A DNA stretch of 64,000 nt from Nocardioides ungokensis. GTDB lineage: Bacteria > Actinomycetota > Actinomycetes > Propionibacteriales > Nocardioidaceae. The stretch spans positions 620,001 through 684,000 of the forward strand of contig NZ_CP059164.1 of assembly GCF_013466985.1 (NCBI RefSeq), written 5' to 3'. This document shows, piece by piece, positions 10,774 through 21,156 of this stretch (positions within the stretch are counted from its first letter, which is position 1; the number at the start of each line of letters is the position of its first letter). A program made the translations under genes and the position numbers. Below the pieces are notes generated by a model. It made no database searches and was not told where the DNA came from. It was given only the letters and a program-made list of their open reading frames with translations.

Positions 10774-11220
10774 ATGCGGATGAACCGCATTCTGACCGGC
10801 CTCATCGGCCTCGCACTCGGCGGCGTCACGCCGCTCGCCATCACCTCGTCCGCGACCGCCGCCGATCACGGCGTCGCAGCAGCCCACGCGAGCGCGACGC
10901 CCGCGTCGGCCGCCCGTGAGACACTGCCCGCCCGCGAGATCACCTCGAAGATGGTCAAGGTGGGCGCCCACAAGATCGTCTTCAAGGGCAAGGTCAAGGG
11001 CTCGCCGCGGTACGCGAACAAGAAGGTGAAGATCGAGCGCCGGATCGGCAAGAAGGGCGCCTGGAAGGTCTACAACCAGGTCCGCACGACCGACCTCGGC
11101 AACTGGAAGAGCCAGGTGGGCGCCCCGCGGCAGGGCAAGTGGTACTTCCGCGCGGTGACGCCGCAGACCAACAACTACCGCAAGTCCTACAGCAGCGTCT
11201 GGTACACCTACAGCATCTGA
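10774..11220 (+). CDS. Small secreted basic protein of unknown function
   Basis: The 148-residue product begins MRMNRILTGLIGLALGGVTP, a clear signal peptide that could be cleaved after the Ala-rich stretch TSSATAADHG. The mature part starts with a low-complexity Ala/Ser region and then has one domain rich in Lys and Tyr. That domain reads IVFKGKVKGSPRYANKKVKI, ERRIGKKGAWKVYNQ, then GKWYFRAVTPQ and ends SSVWYTYSI. This resembles the single beta-sandwich modules common in secreted actinobacterial proteins, but the family is not certain. The ATG follows an aaggggga ribosome binding site. A perfect hairpin 28 bases after the stop suggests the gene is its own transcription unit. No function can be assigned. 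Confidence 0.75.
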   Translation: MRMNRILTGLIGLALGGVTPLAITSSATAADHGVAAAHASATPASAARETLPAREITSKMVKVGAHKIVFKGKVKGSPRYANKKVKIERRIGKKGAWKVYNQVRTTDLGNWKSQVGAPRQGKWYFRAVTPQTNNYRKSYSSVWYTYSI

Positions 11221-11247
11221 CGCCCGGGCGCCTCGCGCCTCGCAGCA

Positions 11248-11283
11248 CAGGCCCCCACGGTCCGACCGGACCGTGGGGGCCTG
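11248..11283. terminator. Perfect 16-bp-stem hairpin terminator
   Basis: The arms CAGGCCCCCACGGTCC (11248-11263) and GGACCGTGGGGGCCTG (11268-11283) pair perfectly around a 4-base loop. The hairpin lies between the convergent secreted-protein gene (stop at 11220) and korB (stop at 11300), so it can serve both strands. There is no T run, as is usual for high-GC actinomycetes. Confidence 0.85.
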
Positions 11284-11299
11284 TCGCATGAAGCGAGGC

Positions 11300-12395
11300 T
11301 CAGACGACGGTCCAGGTGTCGCCGCCGCCGATCAGCCCGGCCAGCCGCTCCTCGGCCCCACCGGGGGCCGCCTTGCGCGCGCTGTCGACCTGCGCCCGCG
11401 CCTGGTCGTCGTACGCCGGGCGCTCGACCTGGCGGAAGATGCCGATGGGCGACTGGTTGAGGTAGCCGGAGTCGGTCAGCCGCGAGATCGCGAACGCCGT
11501 GGACGGGTCCGGGTTGTGTGCGTCGTGGACCAGCAGCGCCTGCTCGCCGACGTCGGCCACCTCGACGATCTTCACGCCGCCGGTGCGGGAGTCGCGGATC
11601 AGGCCCTTGCCGGCCTGGCCCGAGCCGTCCGGGGTGCCGAACCGGATCGGCTCGCCGTGGACCAGCGGGATGATGGCGTCGGCCTTGGTGTCGGGCGACT
11701 TGATCGCGTCGAAGGCGCCGTCGTTGAAGATCGGGCAGTTCTGGTAGATCTCCACGAATGACGTGCCCCGGTGTGCCGCGGCCGCCGAGAGCACCGAGGT
11801 GAGGTGCTTGCGGTCGGAGTCGATGGTGCGCGCCACGAACGAGCCCTCGGCCCCGAGCGCCAGCGAGACCGGGTTGAACGGTGGTCCAGCGAGCCCATCG
11901 GGGTCGACTTGGTGATCTTGCCGGCCTCGGAGGTGGGGGAGTATTGACCCTTGGTCAGGCCGTAGATCCGGTTGTTGAACAGCAGGATCGTCATGTTGAC
12001 GTTGCGGCGCAGCGCGTGGATCAGGTGGTTGCCGCCGATGGACAGCGCGTCGCCGTCCCCGGTGACCACCCAGACCGACAGGTCCTCACGGGCGGTGGCG
12101 ATGCCGGTCGCGATCGACGGCGCGCGGCCGTGGATCGAGTGCATGCCGTAGGTGTCGAGGTAGTAGGGGAACCGGCTGGAGCAGCCGATGCCGGAGACGA
12201 ACACGATGTTCTCCCGGCGCAGCCCGAGGTCCGGCAGGAAGCCCTGGACGGCCTTGAGCACGGCGTAGTCGCCACACCCGGGGCACCAGCGGACCTCCTG
12301 GTCGCTGGTGAAGTCCTTGCCGGTCTGCGGGGTGTCGGTGGTCGGGACCAGCTCGACGCCCGAGCGCAGGCCGGGGAAGGGCAGCTCGGTCGTGC

Positions 12396-12399
<4 letters not shown>
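11300..12399 (-). CDS. korB: 2-oxoacid:ferredoxin oxidoreductase subunit beta (2-oxoglutarate type; one frameshift)
   Basis: KorB is the thiamine diphosphate subunit that, with KorA, oxidises 2-oxoglutarate to succinyl-CoA with ferredoxin as acceptor. The first frame from ATG 12399 carries [18 protein letters not shown] and [20 protein letters not shown]. It also carries the diphosphate-binding motif [19 protein letters not shown], ending [20 protein letters not shown]. After PMGSLDH near 11881 the frame breaks: CACCCG appears as CACCG on the coding strand. The other frame resumes [20 protein letters not shown] and ends [12 protein letters not shown]. The corrected length is about 366 residues, typical of KorB. 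Its ATG overlaps the korA stop. The break is most likely a sequencing error. Confidence 0.9.
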
Positions 12400-14306
<1,907 letters not shown>

Positions 14307-14525
14307 CACGCGCCACTTCCCTTGCTGTTCCGGACTGTCACCACGAGCGTTCGGCGACACGACTTACCACGATAGTCGCGCCCCCGAGCGAGCCGAACCC
14401 GTCTCCCTGTCTGGACCCGTGATGCGCGACACGCCGCATCAATTCGCATTGAAAAAGGTAAGTCGAGTAGTCTTGCCGACATTGCCGAGAAAGGCCCCGG
14501 TTCCACGGGGCGGGAAAGAGATGCG
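14307..14525. promoter_or_regulatory. Divergent promoter region korA / sulfate importer
   Basis: This 219-base gap separates korA (minus) from the sulfate-binding protein (plus). On the plus strand an AT-rich patch at 14436-14475 contains TTCGCATTGAAAAAGGTAAG followed by TAGTCTTGCC, a possible -35/-10 region. The imperfect dyad GGTAAG-N9-CTTGCC lies within it. Downstream, GCCCCG-N6-CGGGGC forms a short hairpin in the leader just before the gggaaagag ribosome binding site. Which regulator acts here cannot be told. Confidence 0.35.
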
Positions 14526-15548
14526 ATGAAGACAACGATCAAGGTTGCGGCGGTTGCGGCCGCCGGGGTGCTGGCCTTGACCGGCTGCTCGGGCTCCTCG
14601 AGCGCGGACACCGCCCACACGGTCAACCTGGTGGGGTACTCCGTGCTCGAGCAGGCCAATGCCGAGCTGATCAAGGCCTTCCAGCAGACCGACGCCGGCA
14701 AGGGTGTCGACTTCAAGGAGTCGTACGGCGCGTCCGGCGACCAGAGCCGTGCCGTCGCGGCCGGGCAGGACGCCGACGAGGTGCACCTGTCCCTCGAGCC
14801 CGACGTCACCCGGCTCGTCGACGCCGGGATGGTGGACAAGAACTGGAAGGACAACGCGACCGACGGCATGTGCTCGCAGTCGATCGTCGTCATGGTGGTG
14901 AAGTCGGGCAACCCGAAGCACATCACCAGCTGGTCGGACCTGACCAAGCCCGGTGTCGGCATCGTGACGCCGAACCCGGCCTCGTCCGGCTCGGCGAAGT
15001 GGAACCTGCTCGCGGCGTACGGCTCCGTCCTCGCCGACGGCGGCAGCGCGGCCGACGCCGACAAGTACATGAAGGCGTTCTTCCACAACGTGGCCGCCCT
15101 GCCCGACAGCGGGCGTGACGCCACCACGGCGTTCACCGGTGGCACCGGTGACGTGCTGCTGTCCTACGAGAACGAGGCCATCCTGGCCCGCCAGAACGGC
15201 ACCGACTTCGACTACGTCGTTCCCGACTCCTCGATCCTGATCCAGAACCCCTGCGCGCTCACCACGGACGCCTCGAAGTCCGCCCAGTCGTGGATGGACT
15301 TCCAGAAGAGCAAGGAGGGGCAGAAGCTCTACGCCGAGACCGGCTACCGCCCGCTCGAGGACGTCGGCGACGTCACCGTCGAGGGCGCCAACGACCCGAG
15401 CAACCCCTTCCCCGAGCCGAAGAAGCTGCTCACCATCGACAAGGACTTCGGTGGCTGGGGCGTCGCGAACGACAAGTTCTTCGGCGACGGCACCGACGGA
15501 GCCCCGACCGGGATCCTGACCAAGATCCAGTCGGAGGCGGGCCAGTAG
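14526..15548 (+). CDS. Sulfate ABC transporter substrate-binding lipoprotein
   Basis: This is the extracellular sulfate (or thiosulfate) binding protein that feeds the CysTWA importer encoded next. The 340-residue product has a lipoprotein signal MKTTIKVAAVAAAGVLALTG followed by the lipobox cysteine of LTGC, so it should be anchored to the outer face of the membrane. Family sequence follows: VNLVGYSVLEQANAELIKAF, the SYGASGDQSRAV loop that holds the anion, GIVTPNPASSGSAKWNLLAA and TGGTGDVLLSYENEAIL. It is the first gene of a four-gene operon, with the permease starting three bases after its stop. The match to the CysP/Sbp family is clear; sulfate as substrate is inferred from the family. Confidence 0.9.
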   Translation: MKTTIKVAAVAAAGVLALTGCSGSSSADTAHTVNLVGYSVLEQANAELIKAFQQTDAGKGVDFKESYGASGDQSRAVAAGQDADEVHLSLEPDVTRLVDAGMVDKNWKDNATDGMCSQSIVVMVVKSGNPKHITSWSDLTKPGVGIVTPNPASSGSAKWNLLAAYGSVLADGGSAADADKYMKAFFHNVAALPDSGRDATTAFTGGTGDVLLSYENEAILARQNGTDFDYVVPDSSILIQNPCALTTDASKSAQSWMDFQKSKEGQKLYAETGYRPLEDVGDVTVEGANDPSNPFPEPKKLLTIDKDFGGWGVANDKFFGDGTDGAPTGILTKIQSEAGQ

Positions 15549-15550
15549 TC

Positions 15551-16399
15551 ATGGCCACCGCTTCCGCTGTGGCGGACGGCCGACCGGCGCGCTGGCGCCG
15601 GTCGGCTTCGTCCGGTTCCCTGACTGCCGGGTCGAGCCTCGGGCTCGGCGTGGCCATGATCTGGTTCAGCCTGCTGGTCCTGATCCCGCTCTCCGCGATC
15701 GTCGTCAAGGCCGCCGGGGGCGGCTGGTCGACGTTCGAGCACGTCCTCGCCAGCGAGCAGACCCGGTCCGCCCTGCAGCTGACCGTGCTCTCCTCGCTGG
15801 CCGTCACCGCGGTCAACATGGTGATGGGCACGATGATCGCCTGGATGCTGGTCCGCGACCGGTTCCGGGGCATGGGCCTGCTCGACCTCCTGATCGACAT
15901 CCCGTTCGCCATGCCGACGATCGTCGTCGGGCTGGTGCTGCTCTCGCTCTACGGCCCGGACAGCCCGATCGGGGTCGAGATCCAGAACACCCGGTGGGCG
16001 GTCCTGCTCGCCATGGCCTTCGTGACGCTGCCGTTCATCGTGCGCACGGTGCAGCCGGTGCTCGAGGAGCTCGACACCGATGCCGAGGACGCGGCGGCCT
16101 CCCTGGGGGCTGGCCGGTTCACGACGTTCCGGCGCGTGATCCTGCCCGCGCTGGTGCCGGCGATCTTCGCGGGCGCGGCGCTGTCGTTCGCGCGTGGCAT
16201 CAGCGAGTACGGCTCACTGCTGCTGATCTCCGGCAACCTGCCGGGGCGCACCGAGGTCGTCTCGGTGCGGCTGTTCTCGTTCCTCGAGGGCGGGAACCTG
16301 GCGGCAGCCGCGGCCGTGGCCACCGTGATGCTGGTCGTGGCGCTGCTGGCCATCGTCACGCTCGACATCGTGCAGAGGCGGGTGGCGCGTCGTGTCTAG
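15551..16399 (+). CDS. cysT: Sulfate ABC transporter permease CysT
   Basis: This is one of the two membrane subunits of the sulfate importer. The 282-residue protein has six predicted helices after a short basic N-terminus (RPARWRRSASSGSLTAGSSL). The characteristic CysT segment MPTIVVGLVLLSLYGPDSPI is present. So is the EAA loop LDTDAEDAAASLGAGRFTTF, which docks on the ATPase. GISEYGSLLLISGNLPGRTE is a further family hallmark. It starts at ATG 15551, directly after the binding-protein gene, and its last codons overlap the GTG of cysW by eight bases, consistent with one transcript. Confidence 0.93.
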   Translation: MATASAVADGRPARWRRSASSGSLTAGSSLGLGVAMIWFSLLVLIPLSAIVVKAAGGGWSTFEHVLASEQTRSALQLTVLSSLAVTAVNMVMGTMIAWMLVRDRFRGMGLLDLLIDIPFAMPTIVVGLVLLSLYGPDSPIGVEIQNTRWAVLLAMAFVTLPFIVRTVQPVLEELDTDAEDAAASLGAGRFTTFRRVILPALVPAIFAGAALSFARGISEYGSLLLISGNLPGRTEVVSVRLFSFLEGGNLAAAAAVATVMLVVALLAIVTLDIVQRRVARRV

Positions 16400-17225
16400 C
16401 CCCAGCACCACCGTCTCCACCAGCTCGCCGGTCGTGAAGTGGGTCCTGCGGCTGGTCGTCGTGGCCTACCTCTTCCTGCTGCTGGTCTGGCCGACCTGGT
16501 TCCTCGTGAAGAACACCTTCGCCAACGGGATGACCGGCATCCAGGAGGCGCTCGCCGACCCCGACGTCGTGCACGCCCTCCAGCTCACCGCGCAGATCGC
16601 GGTGGCCTCGGTGGCCATCAACACCGTCTTCGGCGTCGGCATCTCCCTGCTGCTGGTCCGCCAGCGCTTCATCGGCCGGCGGGTGCTCTCGGTCCTCATC
16701 GACCTGCCCCTGTCGGTCTCCCCGGTCGTGGTCGGCCTCGCGCTCGTACTGGTCTACAACGGTCAGTTCGGGTGGTTCGGCCCGTGGCTGGAGGCGCACG
16801 GCCTGCAGGTCGTCTTCGCCATGCCCGGCATGATCCTGGCGACCTGCTTCGTGATCCTGCCGCTCGTCGTCCGCGAGGTCGTGCCGGTGCTCGAGGAGCT
16901 CGGCGAGGACCAGGAGCAGGCGGCCCGCAGCCTGGGGGCCAACGCCTGGCAGACGTTCTGGCGAATCACCCTGCCCGGCATCCGCTGGGCGGTGGTCTAC
17001 GGAGTCGTGCTCAGCCTCGCGCGAGCCCTCGGCGAGTTCGGCGCGGTCAAGGTCGTCGCCGGCAATGTCGGCGGGGAGACCCAGGTCGCCACCGTCCTCG
17101 TCCAGCAGAAGTACCAGGGCTTCGAGCAGGACACGGCGTACTCCGTGTCGTTCATGCTCGTCCTCGCGGCCGTGCTGTGCCTCGTGGTCGTCGCCCTGCT
17201 CCGCCCGAAGGAAGGCAAGAAATGA
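16392..17225 (+). CDS. cysW: Sulfate ABC transporter permease CysW
   Basis: This is the second membrane subunit of the sulfate importer. The 277-residue protein has six helices. It shows the family stretches [20 protein letters not shown] and [20 protein letters not shown], the EAA loop [20 protein letters not shown], and [20 protein letters not shown] near the C-terminus. The start is the GTG at 16392 ([19 protein letters not shown]), overlapping cysT; the stop overlaps the cysA ATG. It differs from CysT mainly in the shorter N-terminus and the ALGEFGAV block, which is diagnostic for CysW. Confidence 0.93.
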   Translation: MSSPSTTVSTSSPVVKWVLRLVVVAYLFLLLVWPTWFLVKNTFANGMTGIQEALADPDVVHALQLTAQIAVASVAINTVFGVGISLLLVRQRFIGRRVLSVLIDLPLSVSPVVVGLALVLVYNGQFGWFGPWLEAHGLQVVFAMPGMILATCFVILPLVVREVVPVLEELGEDQEQAARSLGANAWQTFWRITLPGIRWAVVYGVVLSLARALGEFGAVKVVAGNVGGETQVATVLVQQKYQGFEQDTAYSVSFMLVLAAVLCLVVVALLRPKEGKK

Positions 17226-18208
17226 GTATCGACGTCTCCCAGGTCTCCAAGCGCTTCGGTGACTTCGTCGCGCTGGACGACGTCTCGGTGTCCCTGCCCA
17301 CCGGCCAGCTGACGGCCCTCCTCGGCCCGTCGGGTGGTGGCAAGTCCACGCTGCTGCGGATCATCGCCGGCCTCGACTCGGCCGACGAGGGGTCCATCAG
17401 CATCGAGGGCGTGGAGGCCACGAAGCTGCCGGCGCGCAAGCGCAACGTGGGCTTCGTGTTCCAGCACTACGCCGTCTTCAAGCACATGACCGTGGCCAAG
17501 AACGTCGCGTTCGGCCTGGAGATCCGCAAGCGGCCGAAGGACGAGATCGCCCACCGGGTCGACGAGCTGCTCCGGCTGGTGCACCTGCAGCAGTTCGCGC
17601 ACCGGCTGCCCTCCCAGCTCTCGGGTGGACAGCGGCAGCGGATGGCGCTGGCGCGGGCCCTGGCGGTCGAGCCCAAGGTGCTGCTCCTCGACGAGCCGTT
17701 CGGCGCGCTCGACGCCAAGGTCCGCAAGGAGCTGCGTGACTGGCTGCGCCGGCTGCACGACGAGGTCCACGTGACCACGGTCTTCGTGACCCACGACCAG
17801 GAGGAGGCCCTCGAGGTCGCCGACGAGATCGTGGTGATCAACGAGGGCCGCGTCGAGCAGGTCGGCACCCCCGACACGCTCTACGACGAGCCGGCCAACG
17901 ACTTCGTCATGGGCTTCCTCGGCGAGGTCACCCAGCTCGGCGGTCTCACCCTGCGCCCGCACGACATCGACGTGTCGACCACTCCGCTGCTCGCGGGGGC
18001 CACGCCCGGCACCATCACCCGGCTGCTGCGGGTCGGCTTCGAGGTCCGGGCCACGGTCACCACCGACGCCGGCGAGGAGGTCACGGTCGTGATGACCCGC
18101 ACCAGCTCGCGCTCGCTCGGGCTCGACCAGGGCGCGAAGGTCTGGCTGACGCCGGCCAGTGGCGCCACCACGGTGCCCGCGATGCGGTCCGTCGCCTCGG
18201 TCGGCTGA
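17222..18208 (+). CDS. cysA: Sulfate ABC transporter ATP-binding protein
   Basis: This is the ATPase that powers sulfate import. The 328-residue protein has a complete nucleotide-binding domain. It shows Walker [17 protein letters not shown] near residue 35, the Q-loop [20 protein letters not shown], the signature [19 protein letters not shown], Walker [20 protein letters not shown] and the switch histidine in [22 protein letters not shown]-terminal TOBE-like part starting near [19 protein letters not shown] follows. It is the last gene of the operon; repeat cluster B begins 32 bases after the stop. CysA in other actinobacteria has the same length. Confidence 0.93.
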   Translation: MSIDVSQVSKRFGDFVALDDVSVSLPTGQLTALLGPSGGGKSTLLRIIAGLDSADEGSISIEGVEATKLPARKRNVGFVFQHYAVFKHMTVAKNVAFGLEIRKRPKDEIAHRVDELLRLVHLQQFAHRLPSQLSGGQRQRMALARALAVEPKVLLLDEPFGALDAKVRKELRDWLRRLHDEVHVTTVFVTHDQEEALEVADEIVVINEGRVEQVGTPDTLYDEPANDFVMGFLGEVTQLGGLTLRPHDIDVSTTPLLAGATPGTITRLLRVGFEVRATVTTDAGEEVTVVMTRTSSRSLGLDQGAKVWLTPASGATTVPAMRSVASVG

Positions 18209-18239
18209 CCCCGTCGTACGCACGGGTCGGCGTCCGATC

Positions 18240-18303
18240 GCCGAGTCGGCGCTGCTTGACCTCGTCGCCCTGGGGCTCCTCGGTCAAACAGCGCCGACTC
18301 GGC
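18240..18303. repeat. Intergenic repeat cluster B (one forward, one inverted unit)
   Basis: A forward copy (18240-18260, core GCCGAGTCGGCG, tail CTGCTTGAC) and an inverted copy (18283-18303, tail GTCAAACAG) face each other across a 22-base loop. They pair over 21 bases with one mismatch. The pair sits between the convergent cysA and yajQ genes and belongs to the same family as the clusters at 9616, 23435 and 29487. Confidence 0.8.
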
Positions 18304-18321
18304 TCGGTTCGGCTTCCTTGG

Positions 18322-18384
18322 GCAGTTCACCGACTACCGGTTCGTCAGCGCTGCGCGCTGCCTCACCGGTAGTTGGTGAACTGC
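18322..18384. terminator. Inverted repeat spanning the yajQ stop codon
   Basis: The left arm GCAGTTCACCGACTACCGG (18322-18340) pairs with the right arm CCGGTAGTTGGTGAACTGC (18366-18384) with one mismatch over 19 bases. The 25-base loop holds a smaller hairpin around cagcgctgcgcgctg. The right arm encodes the last codons of yajQ on the minus strand, so the yajQ message would fold back on its own 3' coding end. A terminator is the simplest reading. Confidence 0.65.
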
Positions 18385-18854
18385 ACCGCGAAGTCGTAGT
18401 CCTGGCCGCGGACGAGGGCCTGGACGGCCTGGAGGTCGTCGCGCTTCTTGGACGAGACGCGCAGCTCGTCACCCTGGATCTGCGCCTTGACGCCCTTGGG
18501 GCCCTCGTCGCGGATCAGCTTGGAGATCTTCTTGGCGTCCTCGGAGGTGATGCCCTCCTTGAGCGTGATCGAGATCTTGCTCTGCTGCCCGGACTGCCGG
18601 GGCTCGGAGGCGTCGAGGACCTTCAGGCTCACGTCGCGCTTGACCAGCTTGCCCTTGAAGACGTCGAGCACGGCGGTCGCGCGGTCGTCGGCGGACGCCG
18701 AGATCTCGATGGCCTGCTCTCCCTGCCACTCGATGGTGGCCCCGGTGCCCTTGAAGTCGAACCGGGTGGAGATCTCCCGGGCGGTCTGCCCGAGGGCGTT
18801 GTCGACCTCCTGGCGATCGATCTTGCTCACGATGTCGAACGACGAGTCGGCCAT
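18363..18854 (-). CDS. yajQ: YajQ family nucleotide-binding protein
   Basis: YajQ proteins are small cytoplasmic proteins with two ferredoxin-like domains; some bind cyclic di-GMP and some bind other nucleotides, and the role in actinomycetes is not settled. The 163-residue product matches the family from end to end. It begins [20 protein letters not shown], continues [20 protein letters not shown], and closes with [20 protein letters not shown]. The ATG at 18854 has a ggagcacc-type site just upstream. The frame stays open far upstream across the tRNA and beyond, but that is not coding. The 3' end overlaps an inverted repeat that may end transcription. Confidence 0.95.
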   Translation of the reverse strand: MADSSFDIVSKIDRQEVDNALGQTAREISTRFDFKGTGATIEWQGEQAIEISASADDRATAVLDVFKGKLVKRDVSLKVLDASEPRQSGQQSKISITLKEGITSEDAKKISKLIRDEGPKGVKAQIQGDELRVSSKKRDDLQAVQALVRGQDYDFAVQFTNYR

Positions 18855-18970
18855 GGTGCTCCTCCACTTGCTGGGGTCAACGGGCCCCGTGGTTTTCTCC
18901 CGAGATCGGGGCTGCGCTATTCTTTCGCTTCGTCGTCGGACGGCCAAACGCCGGTCCCGTCGACACCCAA

Positions 18971-19052
18971 GGCAGGTTGCCCGAGCGGCCAATGGGAGCG
19001 GACTGTAAATCCGTCGGCTTTGCCTTCGAAGGTTCGAATCCTTCACCTGCCA
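18971..19052 (+). tRNA. tRNA-Tyr (anticodon GTA)
   Basis: The acceptor strands GGCAGGT (18971-18977) and ACCTGCC (19045-19051) pair fully, followed by discriminator A at 19052. The anticodon stem GCGGA/TCCGT encloses the loop CTGTAAA, giving anticodon GTA. A long variable arm (class II) and the T-arm GAAGGTTCGAATCCTTC are present, as expected for bacterial tRNA-Tyr. The CCA end is not encoded. It lies 116 bases upstream of the divergent yajQ start. Confidence 0.97.
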
Positions 19053-19084
19053 CTGACGCCCTGGTCCCCGGACCGGGGCGTTGG

Positions 19085-20209
19085 TCATTTCCGAGGTTCG
19101 GCGTCCCAGGCCAGCGCCAGCCGGCCCTCGGGAGTACGACGCACGCGGACGCCGTACGCCCGGCTCGTCCGGTCCAGCACGCCCTCCAGCCACCTCACGT
19201 CGTCGGGGCCGGCGCGCTCGAGCCGGAGCCGGCGCGACCGGTACGGCAGCAGCTCGGCGGAGCGCAGGGCCCCGTCGGGGGCGAGCGAGACCCGGTGGAG
19301 CAGGTGCAGGTCGCCGTGGAACTCCTCGTGGCCCGCGATGCCCTCGTAGTCGTTGACGAAGTCGCCGCAGCCGTGGATCACCAGGCGGCCGTCGTGCACC
19401 TCGAGCGGGCGCGGGTGGTGCGAGGAGTGGCCGTGCACGACGTCGGCACCCGCGTCGACGAGCCGGTGGGCGAAGGAGACCTGGTCGCGAGGGACGTCGT
19501 ACCCCCAGTTCGGGCCCCAGTGCACCGAGACGACCACGACCGACCCCAGCCGCTTCTGCGCCTCGACGCGTCTGCCGACCCTCGCGGCCGTCGCGTCGGT
19601 CAGGTCCGGGAGCAGGTCCACGCCGGACCGGTCGGTTCCCGCCGCCCACGAGCGCGGGACCCCGCTGCTGGCGTGTGCAAGCGCGATCACGGCCACCCGG
19701 GTGCCGTCGCGCTCCACCACCGCCGGCGCCTGCGCCTGCAGGAGGTCGCGGCCCGCACCAGCGGACGCGAGCCCGGCCGAGGCCAGCACGTCGAGCGTCT
19801 CCGCCAGGCCCCGGCGGCCGAAGTCGAGGACGTGGTTGTTCGCGAGGACGCACACGTCGGGCCGAGCGGTGACGAGGCAGCCGAGGTTGTCCGGGTTCAT
19901 CCGATAGTTCACGGCCTTGCCGGAGGCGAAGTCGCCGCACCGGGTGATGCTGGTCTCGAGGTTGAGGATCCGCACGGCCTCCGACGACCCGAGCTCGGCC
20001 AGGGCGTCGCCCCAGGGCCAGTCGTCGTCCACCGGCCACGGGACCGGGCCGCTGGCGGCCTCGGCGAGGTCGACGTAGTCGCGCGCGTCGCGCACGTACG
20101 CCTCCCTCAGCGTCGGGTCGCCGGGGTGGGCGAGGACCTGGTCGATGCCGCGGCCCAGCATCACGTCGCCGCAGAGCAGGAGCGTGAGGGTCCCGTCGCC
20201 CGGGGTCAT
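19085..20209 (-). CDS. CapA family protein (PGA_cap metallophosphatase-like)
   Basis: The protein belongs to the CapA/PGA_cap branch of the calcineurin-like phosphoesterases. CapA helps make poly-gamma-glutamate capsules in Bacillus, but stand-alone actinobacterial members have no proven role. With the ATG at 20209 it has 374 residues: [20 protein letters not shown] near the start, then [48 protein letters not shown] and [20 protein letters not shown]. All metal-site motifs of the family (GDVML, E, NNHxxD, HWG, HxHHP) are present. No signal peptide is seen. The frame extends up to 20311 without family sequence, so the shorter start is preferred. The gene runs opposite to the hibernation-factor gene. 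Confidence 0.82.
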   Translation of the reverse strand: MTPGDGTLTLLLCGDVMLGRGIDQVLAHPGDPTLREAYVRDARDYVDLAEAASGPVPWPVDDDWPWGDALAELGSSEAVRILNLETSITRCGDFASGKAVNYRMNPDNLGCLVTARPDVCVLANNHVLDFGRRGLAETLDVLASAGLASAGAGRDLLQAQAPAVVERDGTRVAVIALAHASSGVPRSWAAGTDRSGVDLLPDLTDATAARVGRRVEAQKRLGSVVVVSVHWGPNWGYDVPRDQVSFAHRLVDAGADVVHGHSSHHPRPLEVHDGRLVIHGCGDFVNDYEGIAGHEEFHGDLHLLHRVSLAPDGALRSAELLPYRSRRLRLERAGPDDVRWLEGVLDRTSRAYGVRVRRTPEGRLALAWDAEPRK

Positions 20210-20306
20210 CTGCCCAGCATCCGCCGGGCCGGCGACCGGCGTGGCGGGTCGACCGACGCGCCAGGCCGGGACCTTGGCCACTCGCCGTGGCCCGACCCGT
20301 CGGGTT

Positions 20307-20344
20307 TGCATCGATGCAGGGCAGCTCCGCAGGACCTCCGGTCC
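20307..20344. promoter_or_regulatory. Palindromes upstream of the hibernation factor gene
   Basis: Two dyads lie in the gap before the gene at 20373. TGCATCGATGCA (20307-20318) is a perfect 12-bp palindrome. GGACC-N3-GGTCC (20332-20344) is a perfect 5+5 dyad ending 28 bases before the ATG, with a loose likeness to the core of DosR boxes (GGGAC-N4-GTCCC). Neither has been tied to a regulator here. Confidence 0.35.
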
Positions 20345-20372
20345 GGCTGGTCCGGTCGTGAGGAGGGTGACG

Positions 20373-21149
20373 ATGTCCGTCTCGGCAGAGTCGGTGCCGG
20401 TCGAGGTGACGTTGCGTGGCCACGTGGGGAGCCACGCCCGGGACTACGCCCGGGACAAGGTGGCCGCGGCACTGGTCGGCGAGCGGCCCAGCCGCCTGCA
20501 CGCCCACGTCGTCCTGGAGCGCCGGGCCGACCCGGCCGTGACGCGGTCGAACCGCGCGGAGGTGACGGCCGACGTCGGGGGCGCCGTGCTGCGTGCCCAC
20601 GCGGTCGCGGCCTCGATGGGCGAGGCGGTCGACGAGATGGAGTCCCGGCTGCGACGTCAGCTGGTGCAGCTGCGTGACCGCACCCGGACCCGCCACCGCT
20701 GGACCGGGATCGCCGGTGAGCACGAGTGGCGGCACGGGGACCTGCCCCGCGAGGCGGAGCCCTGGTTCCCCCGCCCCGCGGAGTCCCGGGAGGTGCTCCG
20801 GCGCAAGACCTTCGCCGCGGAGCCGATGACGGTGGACGAGGCGGCCTGGGAGATGGACCTCCTGGACCACGACTTCTACCTCTACACCGACCTGGCGTCC
20901 GGAGAGCCCGCGCTGGTCCGTCGGCTGCCGGAGGGTGGGTACGCCGTCCGCGGCGGCGCCGAACAGGACGCCGTCGCCGAGGTGACCCGCGAGCCGGCCC
21001 CGCCCACCCTCACCGACGGGGAGGCACGGACCCGGATGGACGCCGACGGGGAGCCGTTCGTCTTCTACGTCGACGCCGCCGGCGGTGGCGGCCGCGTGCT
21101 CTACCGGAGGTACGACGGGCACTACGGGCTGATCGAGGCCGGAGGCTGA
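20373..21149 (+). CDS. Long hibernation-promoting factor with tandem C-terminal domains
   Basis: This ribosome-associated factor should bind the decoding region of 70S ribosomes and stabilise them during stasis. The 258-residue protein has an N-terminal S30AE-type domain ([20 protein letters not shown] through [20 protein letters not shown]). Two copies of the C-terminal domain follow. One starts at [20 protein letters not shown] ([11 protein letters not shown]). The second, more degenerate, runs from [20 protein letters not shown] to [17 protein letters not shown]. Usual long HPFs have one such domain and about 230 residues or fewer. The layout resembles the hypoxia-induced RafH group of mycobacteria. 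The GGAGGGTGACG leader gives a strong ribosome binding site before ATG 20373. Function is inferred from the family. Confidence 0.82.
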   Translation: MSVSAESVPVEVTLRGHVGSHARDYARDKVAAALVGERPSRLHAHVVLERRADPAVTRSNRAEVTADVGGAVLRAHAVAASMGEAVDEMESRLRRQLVQLRDRTRTRHRWTGIAGEHEWRHGDLPREAEPWFPRPAESREVLRRKTFAAEPMTVDEAAWEMDLLDHDFYLYTDLASGEPALVRRLPEGGYAVRGGAEQDAVAEVTREPAPPTLTDGEARTRMDADGEPFVFYVDAAGGGGRVLYRRYDGHYGLIEAGG

Positions 21150-21156
21150 GCGACGC

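Noticed and set aside
20332..20344. Firm DosR box before the hibernation factor
   Set aside because: Only the GGACC-N3-GGTCC dyad is present; spacing and flanks differ from the DosR consensus. It is kept as a weak regulatory note.
18363..21122. 919-residue minus-strand frame containing YajQ
   Set aside because: It crosses a tRNA gene and the opposite-strand hibernation factor. Only the last 163 codons show family sequence with a proper start and ribosome binding site.
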